Assembly (NCBI GenBank): GCA_016617855.1
Contig: JAECUM010003187.1
Span: 1 to 64,000, forward strand
Direction of reading: 5' to 3'
Length of the DNA: 64,000 nt
Source of the DNA: Megalonaias nervosa
Taxonomy: Eukaryota > Mollusca > Bivalvia > Unionida > Unionidae
Positions 44,740 through 60,000 of the stretch are shown here, piece after piece; the stretch's first letter is position 1, and each line of letters opens with the position of its first letter. The notes beneath the pieces are model-generated. The model was not told the origin of the DNA. It worked only from the letters and a program-made list of their open reading frames with translations, and searched no databases. A program made the translations under genes and the position numbers.

Positions 44740-47227
44740 AGGAATCATGTTTTAACAAAGTGCATTATAATGTGGTAGAGCTGTAAAGCAATACTTTACA
44801 TTTTTATCGAACAATTAAATTTAAACAATAAATGTCACCAATTCATTGTTTGAAACATGTTTCATACAATACTCTTTTCTGCCAAATGACATACAGAAGT
44901 CTGCCATCTAATTACAACCAAACACTGCAAGCATTTCAGTGATGTAGATAAATCATTGTTTAAATTATAATTAGCTTATATAAAAATTTTGACTGATTGG
45001 AAAATCTTAATCTGAAAGCAGCAATCATAATGGCACAATTTGGGCTTAAAAATAAGAATGATTCTGGCAAAATCAGAACCTAATGGAATAAACAAATGAC
45101 AGAAGTCCAATTATTGTGAAAATTCTGATAGACTTTTAAGAATAAGTTCGAGGAATAGTAAGCAATTTGCCCATTTTAACAAATATACCCATGCCTCTTC
45201 AGAATCTTGACATCCTACCCCCATCATGGGGATGAGTTTTATTGTAAAAAGACAGTGCATAACTATTCCAAAAACAGTACAATGAACATGCATGTCTTCT
45301 GATGACAGCTACAATATGTACTAAATCTCACAGCAATCCAAAGAAAACTCAGAGACAGGTTATATTAACAAAAATTCTTTCATATATACTTAATCCATCA
45401 ATGTTAAGAAGGGCAATTAACTCTTACAAATGTGTTGGGAGTACAAAGATTTGCCAGTATGACCATCTTTAGGTGACAACCATAATATGTAAAGTTTCAC
45501 AGCAATACCCCAAATATGCAAGACAACAGTTGCAGTCACAAGATTCTATCTTACACTCTTCGAGTTACAGAATAACATGAGCAATAACTCTTAACAAAAC
45601 TTGTGAGATCATTGTGATTTGTTGATAAACACGCTGTCAGATGATGAATAGAGCTGATAACTAAACAAACCCAGCACTGAATGGCCAGAACTGTGCTTGT
45701 GTGCCATTAAGTCCTGTAATGCTAAACTTACAGGTGATTCCATGATATTTACCAAGTTTCATGGCAATCCATTAAAAACTGCAGGACTTGTTGTGCTCCC
45801 AAATCGTGTGACGGATAGATGACATAAGAATTACTATAAACATCTGCAAACTTGACCATAAAAAATCCATCCAATACAGAGCAAAGTTTTGGTCATGCAA
45901 GTCTAGAAATACTAAGATATAACCTAGAGTTATGTGGTCATCAAAATTACTTCTGTTAGAGAGATATTAAATTAAATAAGTACATGTTAATCATGAAGCA
46001 ATGCATTTCAACCCTATCATTCAGAACAAAGAATTAACAATGAAACACCATGAAATGGGTCAAATGTATCTGGTAAATATTCAAGCCTGAACGTGATTCT
46101 GGTACCGCTATATAATTTTATGACCATATGAAAGCTCCGGTGATATCTGCATCTCCAAATATATTAAAACTTGAAAGCTTACCAATTTTGCAAGGCTTGA
46201 CATGCATGTAGATGTTTTGATACAGAATAATTACAGAAAACAAGAAAACAAAATAGCTTAATGTACAATAAAAAATAAATTAACTCATCTGGTCAAATCA
46301 TGGTCTTGATCAAATGTGATAATTTTAGCATTCCTTCTGTTTATCTTTACCATACCATTTGGTTCTCAAAAATGACTTGTTTGCAATAAACAAACACTGG
46401 TGATAGATGAAAAACTTAAAAGATTTGTATATCTAGAAATAAAAATTCATGTGCTACTATCAGCTAATCTCCCAGTTAAAAACTCAAGTCTTTAAACAAT
46501 GTTTTCATTTAAAGATCCAAAGCAAATTACTTCTAAGTTTTGACGAAAGAAAATTTATTCCTAAATACCCAAAAGGTCTCATTCAATGGCAAGCCTTGAA
46601 GTGAGCAATTTTTACAAAAACAGCTTTTATGGCTTGCTTTGCAAATTTCCATGCTTTTATTACTGATTTATTATGCACTACATCCCTCCCAATCCACAAC
46701 TAAGGGGTATTAATCCACAGACAAGTACCCTGGGGTAATAATTCACATACAAAACCCAGGGGTCATAGCTAGCATACAAGACTAAGGGATCATAATCCAC
46801 AGACAAGACTCAGGGATCATGCACCAAAATCTATTATAATTATAATGTGTCTTCTTGTTATGATTGCATTCTGAGTGTGACAATAAAATAATTACAAATG
46901 TGTCTGATACTGAATATGTTTTTACAAGTAGCCTTGATTTCACCCCCACCCCCTTTTCACAGGTGCCTCGGATGAGAAAACCAAGATTAATACCTCTGCA
47001 AATGGTTATCCTATGGACAAAGTCAAAAGATTACTACAAAGTTTCATGAATTTCTGACCAGCAGTTTTGGAACTGATGTGAAAACAGGTACATGGATGAA
47101 TGGGTGGACAGACAAATGTTATGACAGCTCTGATTCCTAAACTTCAAGGACAACAAAGATGTATCTCATGTTATTCTTTGATTATAAAGTGACAAAGGTC
47201 AGAATGAAATTTTAGATTGACCATCAA
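44740..47227. other. 3' flank of the ICE1-like gene and degenerate repeats
   Basis: Loose repetition at 45300-45830 shares phrases such as AAGTTTCACAGCAATCC and ACAATATGTA. A ~36-bp unit (AGGGATCATAATCCACAGAC type) is repeated about four times at 46690-46820. On the - strand, two AATAAA motifs lie at about 46656-46672 and could serve the gene ending at 47228. Confidence 0.4.
46690..46820. repeat. ~36-bp tandem repeat, four units
   Basis: Imperfect copies of ACTAAGGGATCATAATCCAC plus AGACAAG. Confidence 0.7.
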
Positions 47228-47397
47228 TCATGTGGCTTTCTTGGGCAGGAATGGAGAACAGTCCACATTAAATTTGGCACAGAGAAGTGTTCGAGTCTCC
47301 TCCAGTTTGGTGATGATTGCATCTGGAAGTGGTTGAGGATGGCTGCAGTACCAAGTATGGAGAGAACAGATTATCCTTGGTGTCTGGGGTGAAATAA
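47228..47397 (-). CDS. ICE1: ICE1-like gene, last exon
   Basis: 170 bp, encoding ISPQTPRIICSLHTWYCSHP to SPFLPKKAT and TGA (47230-47228). The phase requires the acceptor CATATTAG at 47400-47398, which has a weak pyrimidine tract. It is the least certain junction of the gene. The frame itself is well supported. Confidence 0.75.
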
Positions 47398-47453
47398 CTA
47401 ATATGGTGTCAATACAATGTGCCTGCACCATCTCATCATCTGAAGCAAAAAAT

Positions 47454-47511
<58 letters not shown>

Positions 47512-47630
47512 AGGATGTAACAGCTGCTATAGCAAGAGTAGCAAAAAGTAGTAGTAGTAGAATTAAAGCAGAGCTTGTTTTGGCACAAAGCCCTGTTCAT
47601 CTGTGACCTCAAAAGTATATACACACACAG

Positions 47631-47688
<58 letters not shown>

Positions 47689-50600
47689 CCACCTGCTGAA
47701 TTAATACTGTAGTCCAATTAAGTTCACAACACCAGCTTCAGTAACTGAAACAAATCTTACTGTAGTCCAGTTTGGGTTAGTGGGACCAGATAAATTACTG
47801 TGCAGAATCAGTTTCCAAATGATGCCAAATTATTATTAAATTTGCATAGTATTTTTTTAACAATAACAAATAATAAGCCATAAAAAGTAAATTTTGCATC
47901 TGTCATAAACAAAAATGCTGCTAGAATGAGAATATGTGGCAATCATTTAGTACACATTACTGGTTGAGTGCAGCAACTATGCTCAACCTATGAATATTTT
48001 ATATAAAATTTACTCCATATTTTATATTGTACTGGATTAGAAGACTTTAACCATTGTATGCTTAGCTACTGAAAGTTGACTGTTAGTTAACAACTGTACA
48101 TGCAAACTTTCTGTACATTTACAGAAAAATTGATGTAATCAGTCACTGGTATCTTCCAAAGACCACATATTTGGTTCCAAAAGCAGTTTCTTTAGAACAG
48201 GTTCCAGTATAGTTGACACAGGTACCATCCCTTGCTGAGTAATTATTTCTTTACTCTGATATTTCTGAACATGCTTGTATTACATTATATTGGTATCAAT
48301 TTAATTTTTTAAACCGTCTCACCAAAATTAGTATTTTCAAAGAGCCAATGAAATTGTTTTCATTACTCAGTCCTCAACATTACTGAGACAGATTCCAGCT
48401 GTAAATACCAACTGTTTATTGTCCTAATAATAATTTGTGTTCTTCAAGAACAAAAACCCAACTAATTTTTAAATGCATAAACCAGACTATCAGGTATGAA
48501 TAGTACGTACCCAGATCTACATTTAGTATCATGTGCTGACAGATAAGGATCTCTATCCTGTTTGTTTTAAGTTACAAGACAAATGACACAGATCTGCTCT
48601 TGATATAATGTAATGGCATATCAGGGTTTATGCTGTTTCATTAAAATCATAAAGTAAATGGCATAGACCCAGATCTAATGTTGTATAATGTGACAACAGA
48701 TCTGAATCTATTATGTTTGCTTACAGTTATAAAACAAATGGCACAGACCCTGATCTTCTGTTGTATAATGAGATGACAGATGAGACCAGGGTCTTTACTG
48801 ATTGCTTAAAATCATACCGCAAATGAAAAGACCCAGATCTGATCTCATTCAATTTGATGACAGCTCAGGGTCTACACTGTTTGCTTAAAATCATAAGACA
48901 AACAGCACATAAACTGATCTGTTATCATATTATGTGCAGGTAGATCTGGTTCTATTAAGTTTGCTTGAACTGATATGACAGCACAGAGCCATATCTGCTG
49001 TCATATATTGTGATCACAGACTGGGGTCTATATGGTTTGTTAGAAATTGTAAGACAAATACAGAGACCCAGATTTGCTGAGTGGAATGTGATGATTGATC
49101 AGGGTCTGTATGGTTTGCTTCAAATCATATGACAAACTGCACTGAACTCGATCTGTCAACAAATAATAAATCTAAGCAGATCTGGCTCCATATTCTTGAG
49201 ATGTGTTGGACACAATACTGGATTCAGGCTCTTGCTATAAACACCATTTGACACAGAAATATTTTAATGCAAACTCAATGAAGAAACAATATGACATACC
49301 ACCCAAGAGAATCCAGGATTTGCCGAGGTAATTCAGCTTATATAACCAATTCTGACCACATGTTTTACGGCTTTTGCATATTTTTACCTTTCTTTTGTTT
49401 TATATATACTGTTTACAGAATTTAAACATCTTTACCTTTTATTTTTATCTTCCTGTATTTAAAGTTTACATTCAACTGGAATTTGGATTCCTAACATCTT
49501 TGTACAAGTCTTCATTTTTTCAAATTTTAAAACTTCTTGTATAATTGATTCCACATAGCCATCATTGTGTAAAGTGGCATTAAATGGTAATATAAAGTAA
49601 AAGTACAAATTCATTAACATTCTTGGATTAGAATGAAGTTAAAATGATCAAACTTTAAGGATATTCTTAACTTTCGCTCCTCTACTTGCATTCTAATTCT
49701 AAACACAAAGATATAATCCAATTATCACATCTGATCTGAATTTGTGGTTTCTCATAGCTTCCTGCTCAAGAAATTTTAAGAATACATGACCCAGGTCTAT
49801 GATGCTTGTAGTTCAGCTTGCATTATGGACTTGACATGGTGGTATGATGTATCTGGAAACATTTACTGGATGCAAACAAAATTATGTGCTTCATAAACAA
49901 TTTCTAATTATGTTGTGTACTCTGACATTCTATTACATATTTCTCTATTATCTAATTGGAAATAACAGTGCCAACTTTTTTCAAAAACGAAAAAAAAAAA
50001 ACTGTACTCACAAGGTTCTTTTGACAGGATGGGTAACAGCCAATTTCTCAGAATCTGTGTTACATCTCTCATCTTTGGAGAGTTTGTTTTCACAATAAGT
50101 GTGCCTAGAAGGAAAATAGAAAATTTCATCATCTTAATGGTACACATTTTTTATACAACAAGACAAGGATTTCAAAGTGCTGACCACAGAGGCTGTTGAT
50201 CTTTTAAGTGGGATATTCAGTTAGTATCAGAATTTAAAGGATTATTGATAAAATATATTTTCACTTTTGAACAGGAGAATCCCTTCTGTTGTCCCCACAT
50301 TTTATTTAGCCAGAAAGTAAAAGCTTTCAACGCTGCACTTAATCCAAAAAACTTTAACATTGACCTTAGTTTAGGATATGTACAGAGCACATGGACACTA
50401 AAGTGATCACAATGTCGGGCTACAACCAATGCAATATGGACAAAGATGAATGTACAATTACACCATCTCATATCAGCAGAAGTGGTCTTTATGAAATGTA
50501 AAAGTTGTCAAAATGTCAAATGAATTCACAGTCTCTTTACTTATATACTTATATAACATGAAAAAACAAACTGGCCTTGCTAGACTTGCTAACACAATGC

Positions 50601-53600
50601 AAACTGTTATGGTTAATAACGGCCAAATTAAAGGAGCCATCAGGTACTGTATTTACTGTATATGTTGGGACAATGTATTTGTTGGGATACCATATTTTTA
50701 AAGTAATTTTTTTGTGCACTGTATGTTCTGGAACACATTGTTTTCTTGAGTCATAAATTGTGGTGACACCTTTAAATAATAAAAAAAATTACGTCAGAAA
50801 ATGCACTCCAACTGAAATTTTATTTTAAAAGATATAAAACTGTGTACTCGAGATAAAACTCTTTAATCCACTGCAGCATCATCTTGTCAACACAACCCTT
50901 CTCCTGCACACATACAATCCATATTTATTTTAGCCTTCTCATGCTGTGAAAAATTATCGTTGGAGGCAACACATCTCATGAAGTGGAAACTGCAAGGACT
51001 AAAGTCAGGTTTTTAAAAAACTCTGTACTAGTTGTGCTAATTCACACACTTTTAACCCCCATTTTATCATCAGTCCATTCAAGAATGAGATCAAAGTACA
51101 CTAGAATTTCATCCATGTCATATTTTTAGCAAAATCATCTTCTCTTCTGGCCTTTACGAAGTCATGATATTATTTTCTCCAAATCTTCTGGGCTACACTG
51201 GGTCGTCGATGTCTGTGCACGAAGCACTTTACTGTGTCACTTTAAAATTGTTCCATTGTTTCAATTTGTTTTCAAAATTCCTGTGAATACTGGTGAAAAG
51301 GAACCAAAGATAGCTTCCCAATGTTGGCCGACTTTGTATTTAAAAAAAAAAATCGGCACAGTTAAAAGAATCCAAAGTCGGCTTCCAAGGTTGGCTTGCT
51401 TTGTAATAAAATAACCTTTCTATTGATATCCATTAAAAACAATCAGCATAAAAGTATCCAAAGTTGGCTTCTGAGGCTGGCCTGCTTTGTAAAAAAATAA
51501 CATTTGTCTCTGATGTCCTGTTGGTAAGTTCAAACAGTGAGTTTACTGCTCACTGCCAGTTGTGTTTATTCACCTTCCAGGCTTCTATTTGCTTGGCATC
51601 TGTAGTTAAAATTAATAAAAATGGGCATTGATGTCTACAGGTAAATAGTGTACACAACAATAACTTGCTTTAATAAAAATATTTGTAGCTGAAGCTAGCG
51701 AAAAGATTGTCATTTGCACTCAAGTGAATATATTTTCAAATAACAATTTTTATTTGCGAAATACTGTATAGTTGACCTGGATATAATTCAATCTTGGTTA
51801 TGTTGCACCATACACCATGTCATGTGTGAATGGCAGATGCCTTCAAGCAATCGGTTGATTGTTTCCCTCTCATTTGCAATTATGTTGGATCCAGTTTTCA
51901 GTTGGATAACATATTCTAACCTTTGCATACAACCAAATACAATTTGTTTCTCTATGTTCACATCCACAAACAATGTGTTGTGTGTTATCAAACATAAGTG
52001 ATACTCACTACAGTATGGATACCTATGTTACATATATGGAGTTCATGGATGTATTTTATTCTTAAATGCTCAGAATGAAAAAAAGAGGAATAAATGATAA
52101 CAATACAAGGTTAGTTTCTTTCATTTTGTTATCAGATAAGTATTTTGTTTATCTATTTTACTGCAATGTCCAAATGGGGAGGGGGGATGCAAATTCAACA
52201 CAAATTTATTTTGTTTCTTAAGTCTTGGAACATATTACCTAGGTGAAAAAAGTTTCACCATAAGTTCATGGACAGGAAATAAATTATTATTTTACCAAGT
52301 CCCAATATACACAGTAAATACAGTACATGCTAAAATGTTTAATGACCTCAATGAATTTATACCAGCATGGTAATAAATATACATGGTAACTGCATAAATG
52401 GATTATATATCAATCAGATTATAGTGCATCTGATGACTCTCACTCTTACCTGTTAACCTCAAGATGGAACAAACATAGTCTATTGGCAGACCACATTTGC
52501 CCCCCTTTGCTTGCCATTTGTTGGACAATGTCTGGAGGCCAATTCTCACAAATTCATCTTTAATGAACACCCAGCCTTGAGTCTTACAGAGTAACTCAAT
52601 ACTCTTTTCTAGTTCAAAAACTCTCTCTGAAATAAAAAACAGGAAATAAAAGAATATTAAGTTTGGACAAACTAAAGAAAAATGTTCAAGTTAAACTCGT
52701 ATGTTTTAAACGCCATTTCACCAAAAAGCACATTATGATAAATAACATAATACAGGATGCATCTACCATAAATCTTTAAACTAATATCTGTTTGGAATAT
52801 TTTTCCATACCAATTGTCTACTTTGGGTGCCTCTTTTGTTGGAGAGAGAATACTAAAGTTGATCTCTCTATACACTGATTTTGCCATCAATGTTTGGCTG
52901 TATAATGTTAAATTTAAGGACTGCTAATTTTTACCAATTTTTAAATATCTAGTCCTTCCATTTAAAAAAAAAAATCTTAAACTTGTACACATTATTGTAC
53001 ACATTATTAAATACCGTGAAACTTGTCTTGAGCAACCTCTGCTTTAAGCAACCACCTGCCACTTATGAAAACAACTGTCATACAGGAATCAATTTTATTA
53101 TATAAATGCACTTTTTCGAGTGACCACCCATAGAAAGTGACAAGCTAACATGAGTTTTAGCCAAAATAATCGATTCAGTTGCTATGAATGACCACATTAC
53201 AAAAAGGGAGATAAACACCACTGACCATTATTTCATCCTTTGTAACCATGACAGCTTTGGAGGGTATGACAGTAAAGTGCAGACTAATCTAAACAACACC
53301 ACAAAGAATGACTACATTGCAAGAATGGAGATAAACACATTGACCTTTTATTTAATCCTTTGTAAGTACAACCGCTTAGACAGGTTTGTTCTAAACAAAA
53401 CAAAAGTCGAGTCTGGATACCATTTCTTTTTTTAAAACCTACAGATCATTCAGGTAGCATGGTATGCTACTGGCTGTAACCAGACTAAAGTACACATCAC
53501 AAACTGCCACTATAGTGCCCAAGTCATGTAAATCTGCATTATGATTAACCATTCCTTCTTCAAAGTGAACAGTCAAGGATGTACATAGTTAATTCAACAG

Positions 53601-54011
53601 TTCCTATAGTTATTCATCTCTGGTCAAAACTGCACAACCCCAACAATGTCATAATTAGAAACTTTCTTAAATGGCTTCACTCTAGTTGTTGAATATGTTG
53701 TTGGTCATTGGATTCAATTCATAAGACCTGGGATGAATGAGGTCTCTCTCTCTTTAACAAATGATTATCGTTCCCCAGATATTACTGTCATTGTAAAAGT
53801 TCATGGCATTTGATGCTCTTCTGATGTTGAAGTTATTGAAACCCTCACAACAGGTCATCATATCTGTTCATTAAAGCACAGCCAGTTATACACTTTGTTC
53901 ATTGAGTTGACCTATGAGGTTGGTGACTTAAACCTTTGACTTTTGTCTCTCAATAAATTTATTTTGTTTCTGGATGGGTTCTTTCTGTTTGTTATTTTTT
54001 CATTCAATGAC

Positions 54012-54070
<59 letters not shown>

Positions 54071-57000
54071 TATATATATACCCAAAGCCTAAGCAAAAAA
54101 GCTAATTCATACACATGCTAAGTAAGTGTCAGAATAGGTAACTGATTGTGCCATTCTTATGCTACATTTGAATTAATGCTGAAATTTATGGACATGTGAA
54201 GTTAACTTATGGACAGGATAAATAAATATTACCTTGGGTAATTTTTCAGTTCCTATACTAATACACATACTCCTAATTTTCAAATATAATGTAAATGTTT
54301 TATGATAAATGTAAATCTTCAGTGAGATATAAAATTATTCTGAGATGAAATTACTGCAATATTCTAACAAGGCCTATGAATATCACATAAAATGCATGTA
54401 CAGTAGTAGTAGGCATTTTTCTTTTTAAGCCTTGTTGAATATTGATACTGAAAACTGATCATCTTGCACAAACCTGTCATTAGAGACCACCTGACCAGAG
54501 AGGTTGCTCTTTGTATGCAGAAAGGGTGGTCATTCAAGAGAGGTTTTCCCGTATTTACTTATTTCCTTTAAAAGTCAGCCTGCTGAATTATCTTAATTCC
54601 TCAAATCATACATATTCCCTTATAACTTGAGATCAAATGCAAACTGAATGCAGAATGCATGAGCAGAGCTAGGTCTGTGTAGTTTGTATGAATTAATCAG
54701 TATAACAAATAAAAGACACTGATCTGCCAGGGCATTATGAATGGCAGATTAGGATCTATTACGTTCTCTGCATTTGGATTTTGACTTTTTTGTAAGGATA
54801 TACATTAATTTAATGACACATACATTAATTTAATGACACTGGATTATTATGATATACATTATACTAACCACGACTTGGATGGTCTACAGCAGTGTATGCT
54901 TGCAACTGTTCCAGGAGGGCTTTCAATAATTTCTGTGCTGTTTCTGGGTTAGCTGACCAGCCACATAATTTCTGCATGCATACTATAATCTGAAAAAAGA
55001 TCAAAACAGGTTGTTCTCAGAAGAAAGAAAGAAGATTTATTATATATATATGAACTGATAACACATATAACCCTAAAAGAAATCAGCACTGCATCTGTAT
55101 TATAAAATACATAAATTTGTATTAATGACTGACAAAGCCTGACTTTGGAACAAAGTTTCCTTCCATGATAACAGATTTATCATTCTAAGAAACTTTATGT
55201 ATACTGATGAGTGGATAAAATTAGCTTGGATGAAAATAAAGGCTGTAAATACCAAATGATTTAAGGATTTCAGCTGGTTATAGTTTGGCTATAATAAAAA
55301 CAGACTTACAATTACTATTATAGATAGTAGCAAAATGGAGAAGCTAAATGACATTGCAGTATTATTTTTTGTTCATCAACTTAAAAATTCTGGTTTCAAC
55401 TATCATGAAGGCTTATGTTCAAGGTTTCAGCTAAAAAGTATGCCTTTCTTACCTTGATTTTAGATGAATATAACTTTTATTTCATATATTATGCTTAGCA
55501 AATAAAACAAATATTCAACTCAATTCACAAAATCTCAATTATAGCTGGTTTTAAATGGCATAGCCAGTACAAACTGGTGCTACATTCTAATAATTGACCT
55601 TCCAAGGAAGAATTGAAAGGATAATTTGTGCATGAACTGAGGAAGGAAACAAGTTACATTAATAAAGCTCATATGAAAAGAAACTCGCTGTAGCCAATTT
55701 TAATTTGTTTGACTTAATACATTTCTTTAATGCACCAGTCATTTTAAAACTATTAGTATCACTCAGTATTAATGAAAAGTTATAAGTAACATGAATAAAA
55801 TGTATCCATATCCTGTTCTATAGGTGATGAAAAACTTGAATTTTTCATAGCTGATATGCTTGAATTCTAGTAAAGTTACCCAATGTTATTCAAGCTTGAG
55901 TTAGGAAACGTAAGCCTGAAGTTTACTTGAAATGTTATAGTTGCAGTGCATGGTAACTGAAAAAGCCTATTTTAGAGTTCTTTCATACCAGTCCACAGGG
56001 TTGCAGTTGCTGACCAGCATTTCATAAACATAAAAATGAATGGAAATGTGTAACTTACAGAGGTCATAAGCTGGAAATGTGTAACTTACAGAAGTCATTA
56101 GCTTATTTATGTCATAAATAGAAATGTGTAACTTACAAGTCATTAGCTTATTTATGTCATGAATGGAAATGTGTAACTTAGAGGTCATCAGCTTTTTTAT
56201 GTTGTGAATGGAAATGTGTAACTTACAGAGGTCATAAGCTTATTTATATCGTGAATGGAAATGTGTAACTTACAGAGGTCATCAGCTTATTTATGTCGTG
56301 AATGGAAATGTGTAATTTACAGAGGTCATTAGCTTATTTATGTCATGAATGGAAATGTGTAACTTACAGAGGTCATTAGCTTATTTAAAAATAATATGTT
56401 GTGAATGGAAATGTGTAACTTACAGAGGTCATTAGCTTATTTATGTTGTGAATGGAAATGTGTAACTTACAGAGGTCATCATCTTCTTTATGTCGTGAAT
56501 GGAAATGAGTAACTTACAGAGGTCATTAGCTTATTTATGTCAGGTAATTATTAGGCATCACCAAACTCATATGGTCTGTTAACCAACTTCCACCCACACC
56601 AATGATGTCTCCAATGTCAAAGCTGTTATAAAATGGAAGGTGAACATAGTAGGGAAAAATATCACTGAATAGAGAATAAAATAGTTATATCATATCACTG
56701 AATGGTTTGGCATTAAAATTATCAAGCAATCAATATCTGCAAGACCCCTATTTCGGTGGATCAATGGTAACAAGATATAGGCCGGTAAATGCCTGTAAAT
56801 GGGTGTCAAAATTAGGACTTTTCAATAGGCACTTGCCAGTGTAGTTTCTTAGAGACTCAAGACTACACAATACCCTAGTTATGCCATCAGTTGCAAATAT
56901 AGATCCTTATCTGCCACTGCCTAAAGTTCTGGTAGATAAGGGTTTACATTGATCTGATCTCCTTGAACATTATGGGATGGAAGAGAGAGAGGTCTGTAGT

Positions 57001-60000
57001 GTTCACAATTGAACACAACATCTTTGCATTATGTCATGATAGTTTGGCCTCTCGTTTGTAGTTGAGTAAAAATTATGTTTTGGTTTGTTAGTTTTTTAAT
57101 GCTTTTTTTTTACACACTATTAGCTATATTATGCCTTGGAAATGGAGCTGAGTGCCTTTCACAAGGACACAATAAGGCAGTTGACCCAGGTGGGCCTTCA
57201 GGGGTATTGAGCATGTGTCCGATTGGATCAAGGGTCTGATGCTGTTTCAGTTGAGCTACCATGGCTGATAAAACATTCTGGCCCTGCATTCTCAAACTTT
57301 CTGAACACAAAACTCCAGAACATGATCCACTTCCAAATTACAAATGGTAGTTTGAGTAAATCTACATCACTGAAATTTTGACACAATGATCCTGAAAGTT
57401 TCATGATTTTGACTTTACCCTAACTCCAGTACTGTTAGAGATTGTCAAATGACTTGTGCAAAAGTTTCTTGATTAGAAAGTTTTGACAATACAGTTCTGG
57501 GTCTATGATGTCTATCACTGGATGCGCATTATATATTAATAATTACGGTACCTTTGTGTTCTTTTCAGAGGGACTGGACTGTAGTGACTGGGTCAGTACG
57601 AACTCTACCACATGAACCATTCCAAAATCTGAAACAAGAAAGACAATTATCAGAAATGTTTTTGGTAGTTATTTGTTTCCATCATTTTAACTACTCTTGT
57701 ACTACTGCTGATGTTTTATAAAGCTTTTCCTTTCGTACATATTGAATTCATAATCCTGTCCTTTCATTAAATTCTTGTTCAGTAAATATGAAAGTACCTG
57801 TGGCCACCCACCATCAAATCTGTGTTCAAAAGTATCCCTCTAGGACAGACTCAGATTTAACATGGCTGGCATATTAGCAGAAAAACTGTCAAATTCATTC
57901 CTTTTACTGATAAGTGGCCAAATAATGGTTTAATATAATAAATCTCGCAAATATTCCATGATTTTTAAATTCAACACTGAGACAGAAAGAAAACAACGGT
58001 TTCTTAGCCTTAATGCCTGATCTTATAAGCTATGAAATGTATCTGAAAGGGTACAAGACTAAAACCATTAATCACCGACAAGCTCACTCCCTTTGTAAAC
58101 ACTGCACATCAAAAGTACTATCTACAAATTGCCAATAAAGGAATAATTTGTTCCAAAAAGTGCTGAATTTCATTATACTCAGTCCAGAACCAAAAGTGAA
58201 AGCAGTTGTCTAAGGGCAAGGCAGGTAAAGACATTGATGGAGTAATGAATGGATAGCTGAAAGGTGAAACATCACTCAATCATGAAAGTTTACACAATGA
58301 CCATTGGCATGGCTCAGTTACCCTCCTAAAGATGCATCTAAATATTAAATTTCATGAGTAAATGTGACACGGGGGTCCAAGATAATACTGTGCAAGAAAC
58401 AAATAGTTGAAACCACAAAAAGTCATTTAAGAGAGAAAATTGGGTCACAGTGGTCTAAAGTGCAAGTATTCACCTTGATGTGCATCAGCATTGCCATTGT
58501 CATAAGTGCATGTTAGACAAGGTCTAAGATATTGAGAATAAACCCAGTGATAATACAGAAACTACTAGAAAAGGAAAAATAGGTGACAGTTACCTAAATT
58601 TGGTATGGCTGAGGTCCTCTCCATTAGATGTGTCAATATACCAATTATCTCATGTGAATAAGGGGCCAGGATATTGAGGGCATAATGAAACATAATGAAC
58701 AAATAAACAATTATATGAATGAACAAGAAAGCAAAATGCTATTGTCGGCATGAGGTTAGTAATGACATGAGACCAGTAATTGCCCAAGATGAAAGAAGAG
58801 GCAGTAAAATGGTTTGATGTGTGCAGCTTGCTGCTTCTGTCAAGGAATTAGCACACATAACATGATTTTGTATTCCTTGTTATCGCAAAAGATGGGGCCT
58901 TCTTCAAGGGAGGAAAAACTTTTTATCACACATTAGTCAACCATCAATGACTGTCATTAGATACTTGGGTTTCAATTTTAATGTAGTAATATATGCATTG
59001 AATCTGCTTTTTTTTAAAACCATTTTAAACACTTTACTCTCACTATTTTTAAACATCATGCGAAATATGACTACCCTCCCTCAAATGTGGTTCAGGTTAC
59101 AAAACAATGTTAAATGGATGGATGCACAGGCATACACATTAATGGCAGTGCTAATAAAATCCAATAGCCTGATGCCCAAGGCCCCTCTAATTTTAGTTCA
59201 GGCCCATCCTGTATTCAAGGTTAAGTGCCCATTAGGCTTCTTGAAAAAAAAAAAACATAGTTTGCCTGAGAAAACTTGGTTCACCCTGATGAAATGAGTC
59301 AACATACTTTCAAGATGTTGACATACATGCCATAACACAGCACAATCTAAATCAGATTACCACTGTCCTATGTGAAATTGAGATCTGATTTTAATCAAAG
59401 GGAAGCTTTGCTAAAATTACGATTTTGTACTCCCAAACCCCCTGACAAAGTCGTGTTTCAAGAAAACACAATTTTAAGTAACCTCAAAAAAAAAATAATA
59501 ACAACAAAAAACAATTAAAAGAAAACAAAAAACTTTCAGTCTATATCCATTACATTTAGTATGTATAAATGGTAACCTGTAATAACTGGAACTGATATAA
59601 AACTATCCCTTGGGCAGATTAAACAGAGGCAATTAAAGGAAAAGAGGTCAGGTATAAAAACAAAGTTTAACATTAACTGGCTGACAAACAGCTAGTGAGA
59701 TGTGTTGAAGGTTGTGGTGTGTGAACCCATTGTGCTGATTTGCATAGGTAGCACCAGGAAGTGGAACAACCCATTATAGGTAAATCAAAGAGATGATAGA
59801 TGCATGTACCAGAACAAACGTTATTACATATTATTGCCATGAATGAGAATGTTTAAGCCACTATGTATTATATTTTTGACAAGTTTGTGAACAGCGGCAA
59901 TGTTTCTCTGAAGTCGGATTTTACTCCATATAGAGAATGCAAAGCATAATCATTTCAGTTATCGAAATTGTGTTCAAGTGTAATTCATTTTTATTAAATT

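Noticed and set aside
47436..47717. 93-codon ORF over microsatellites
   Set aside because: Nearly all of it is Ile/Tyr and Ser/Leu runs from TA and GA repeats.
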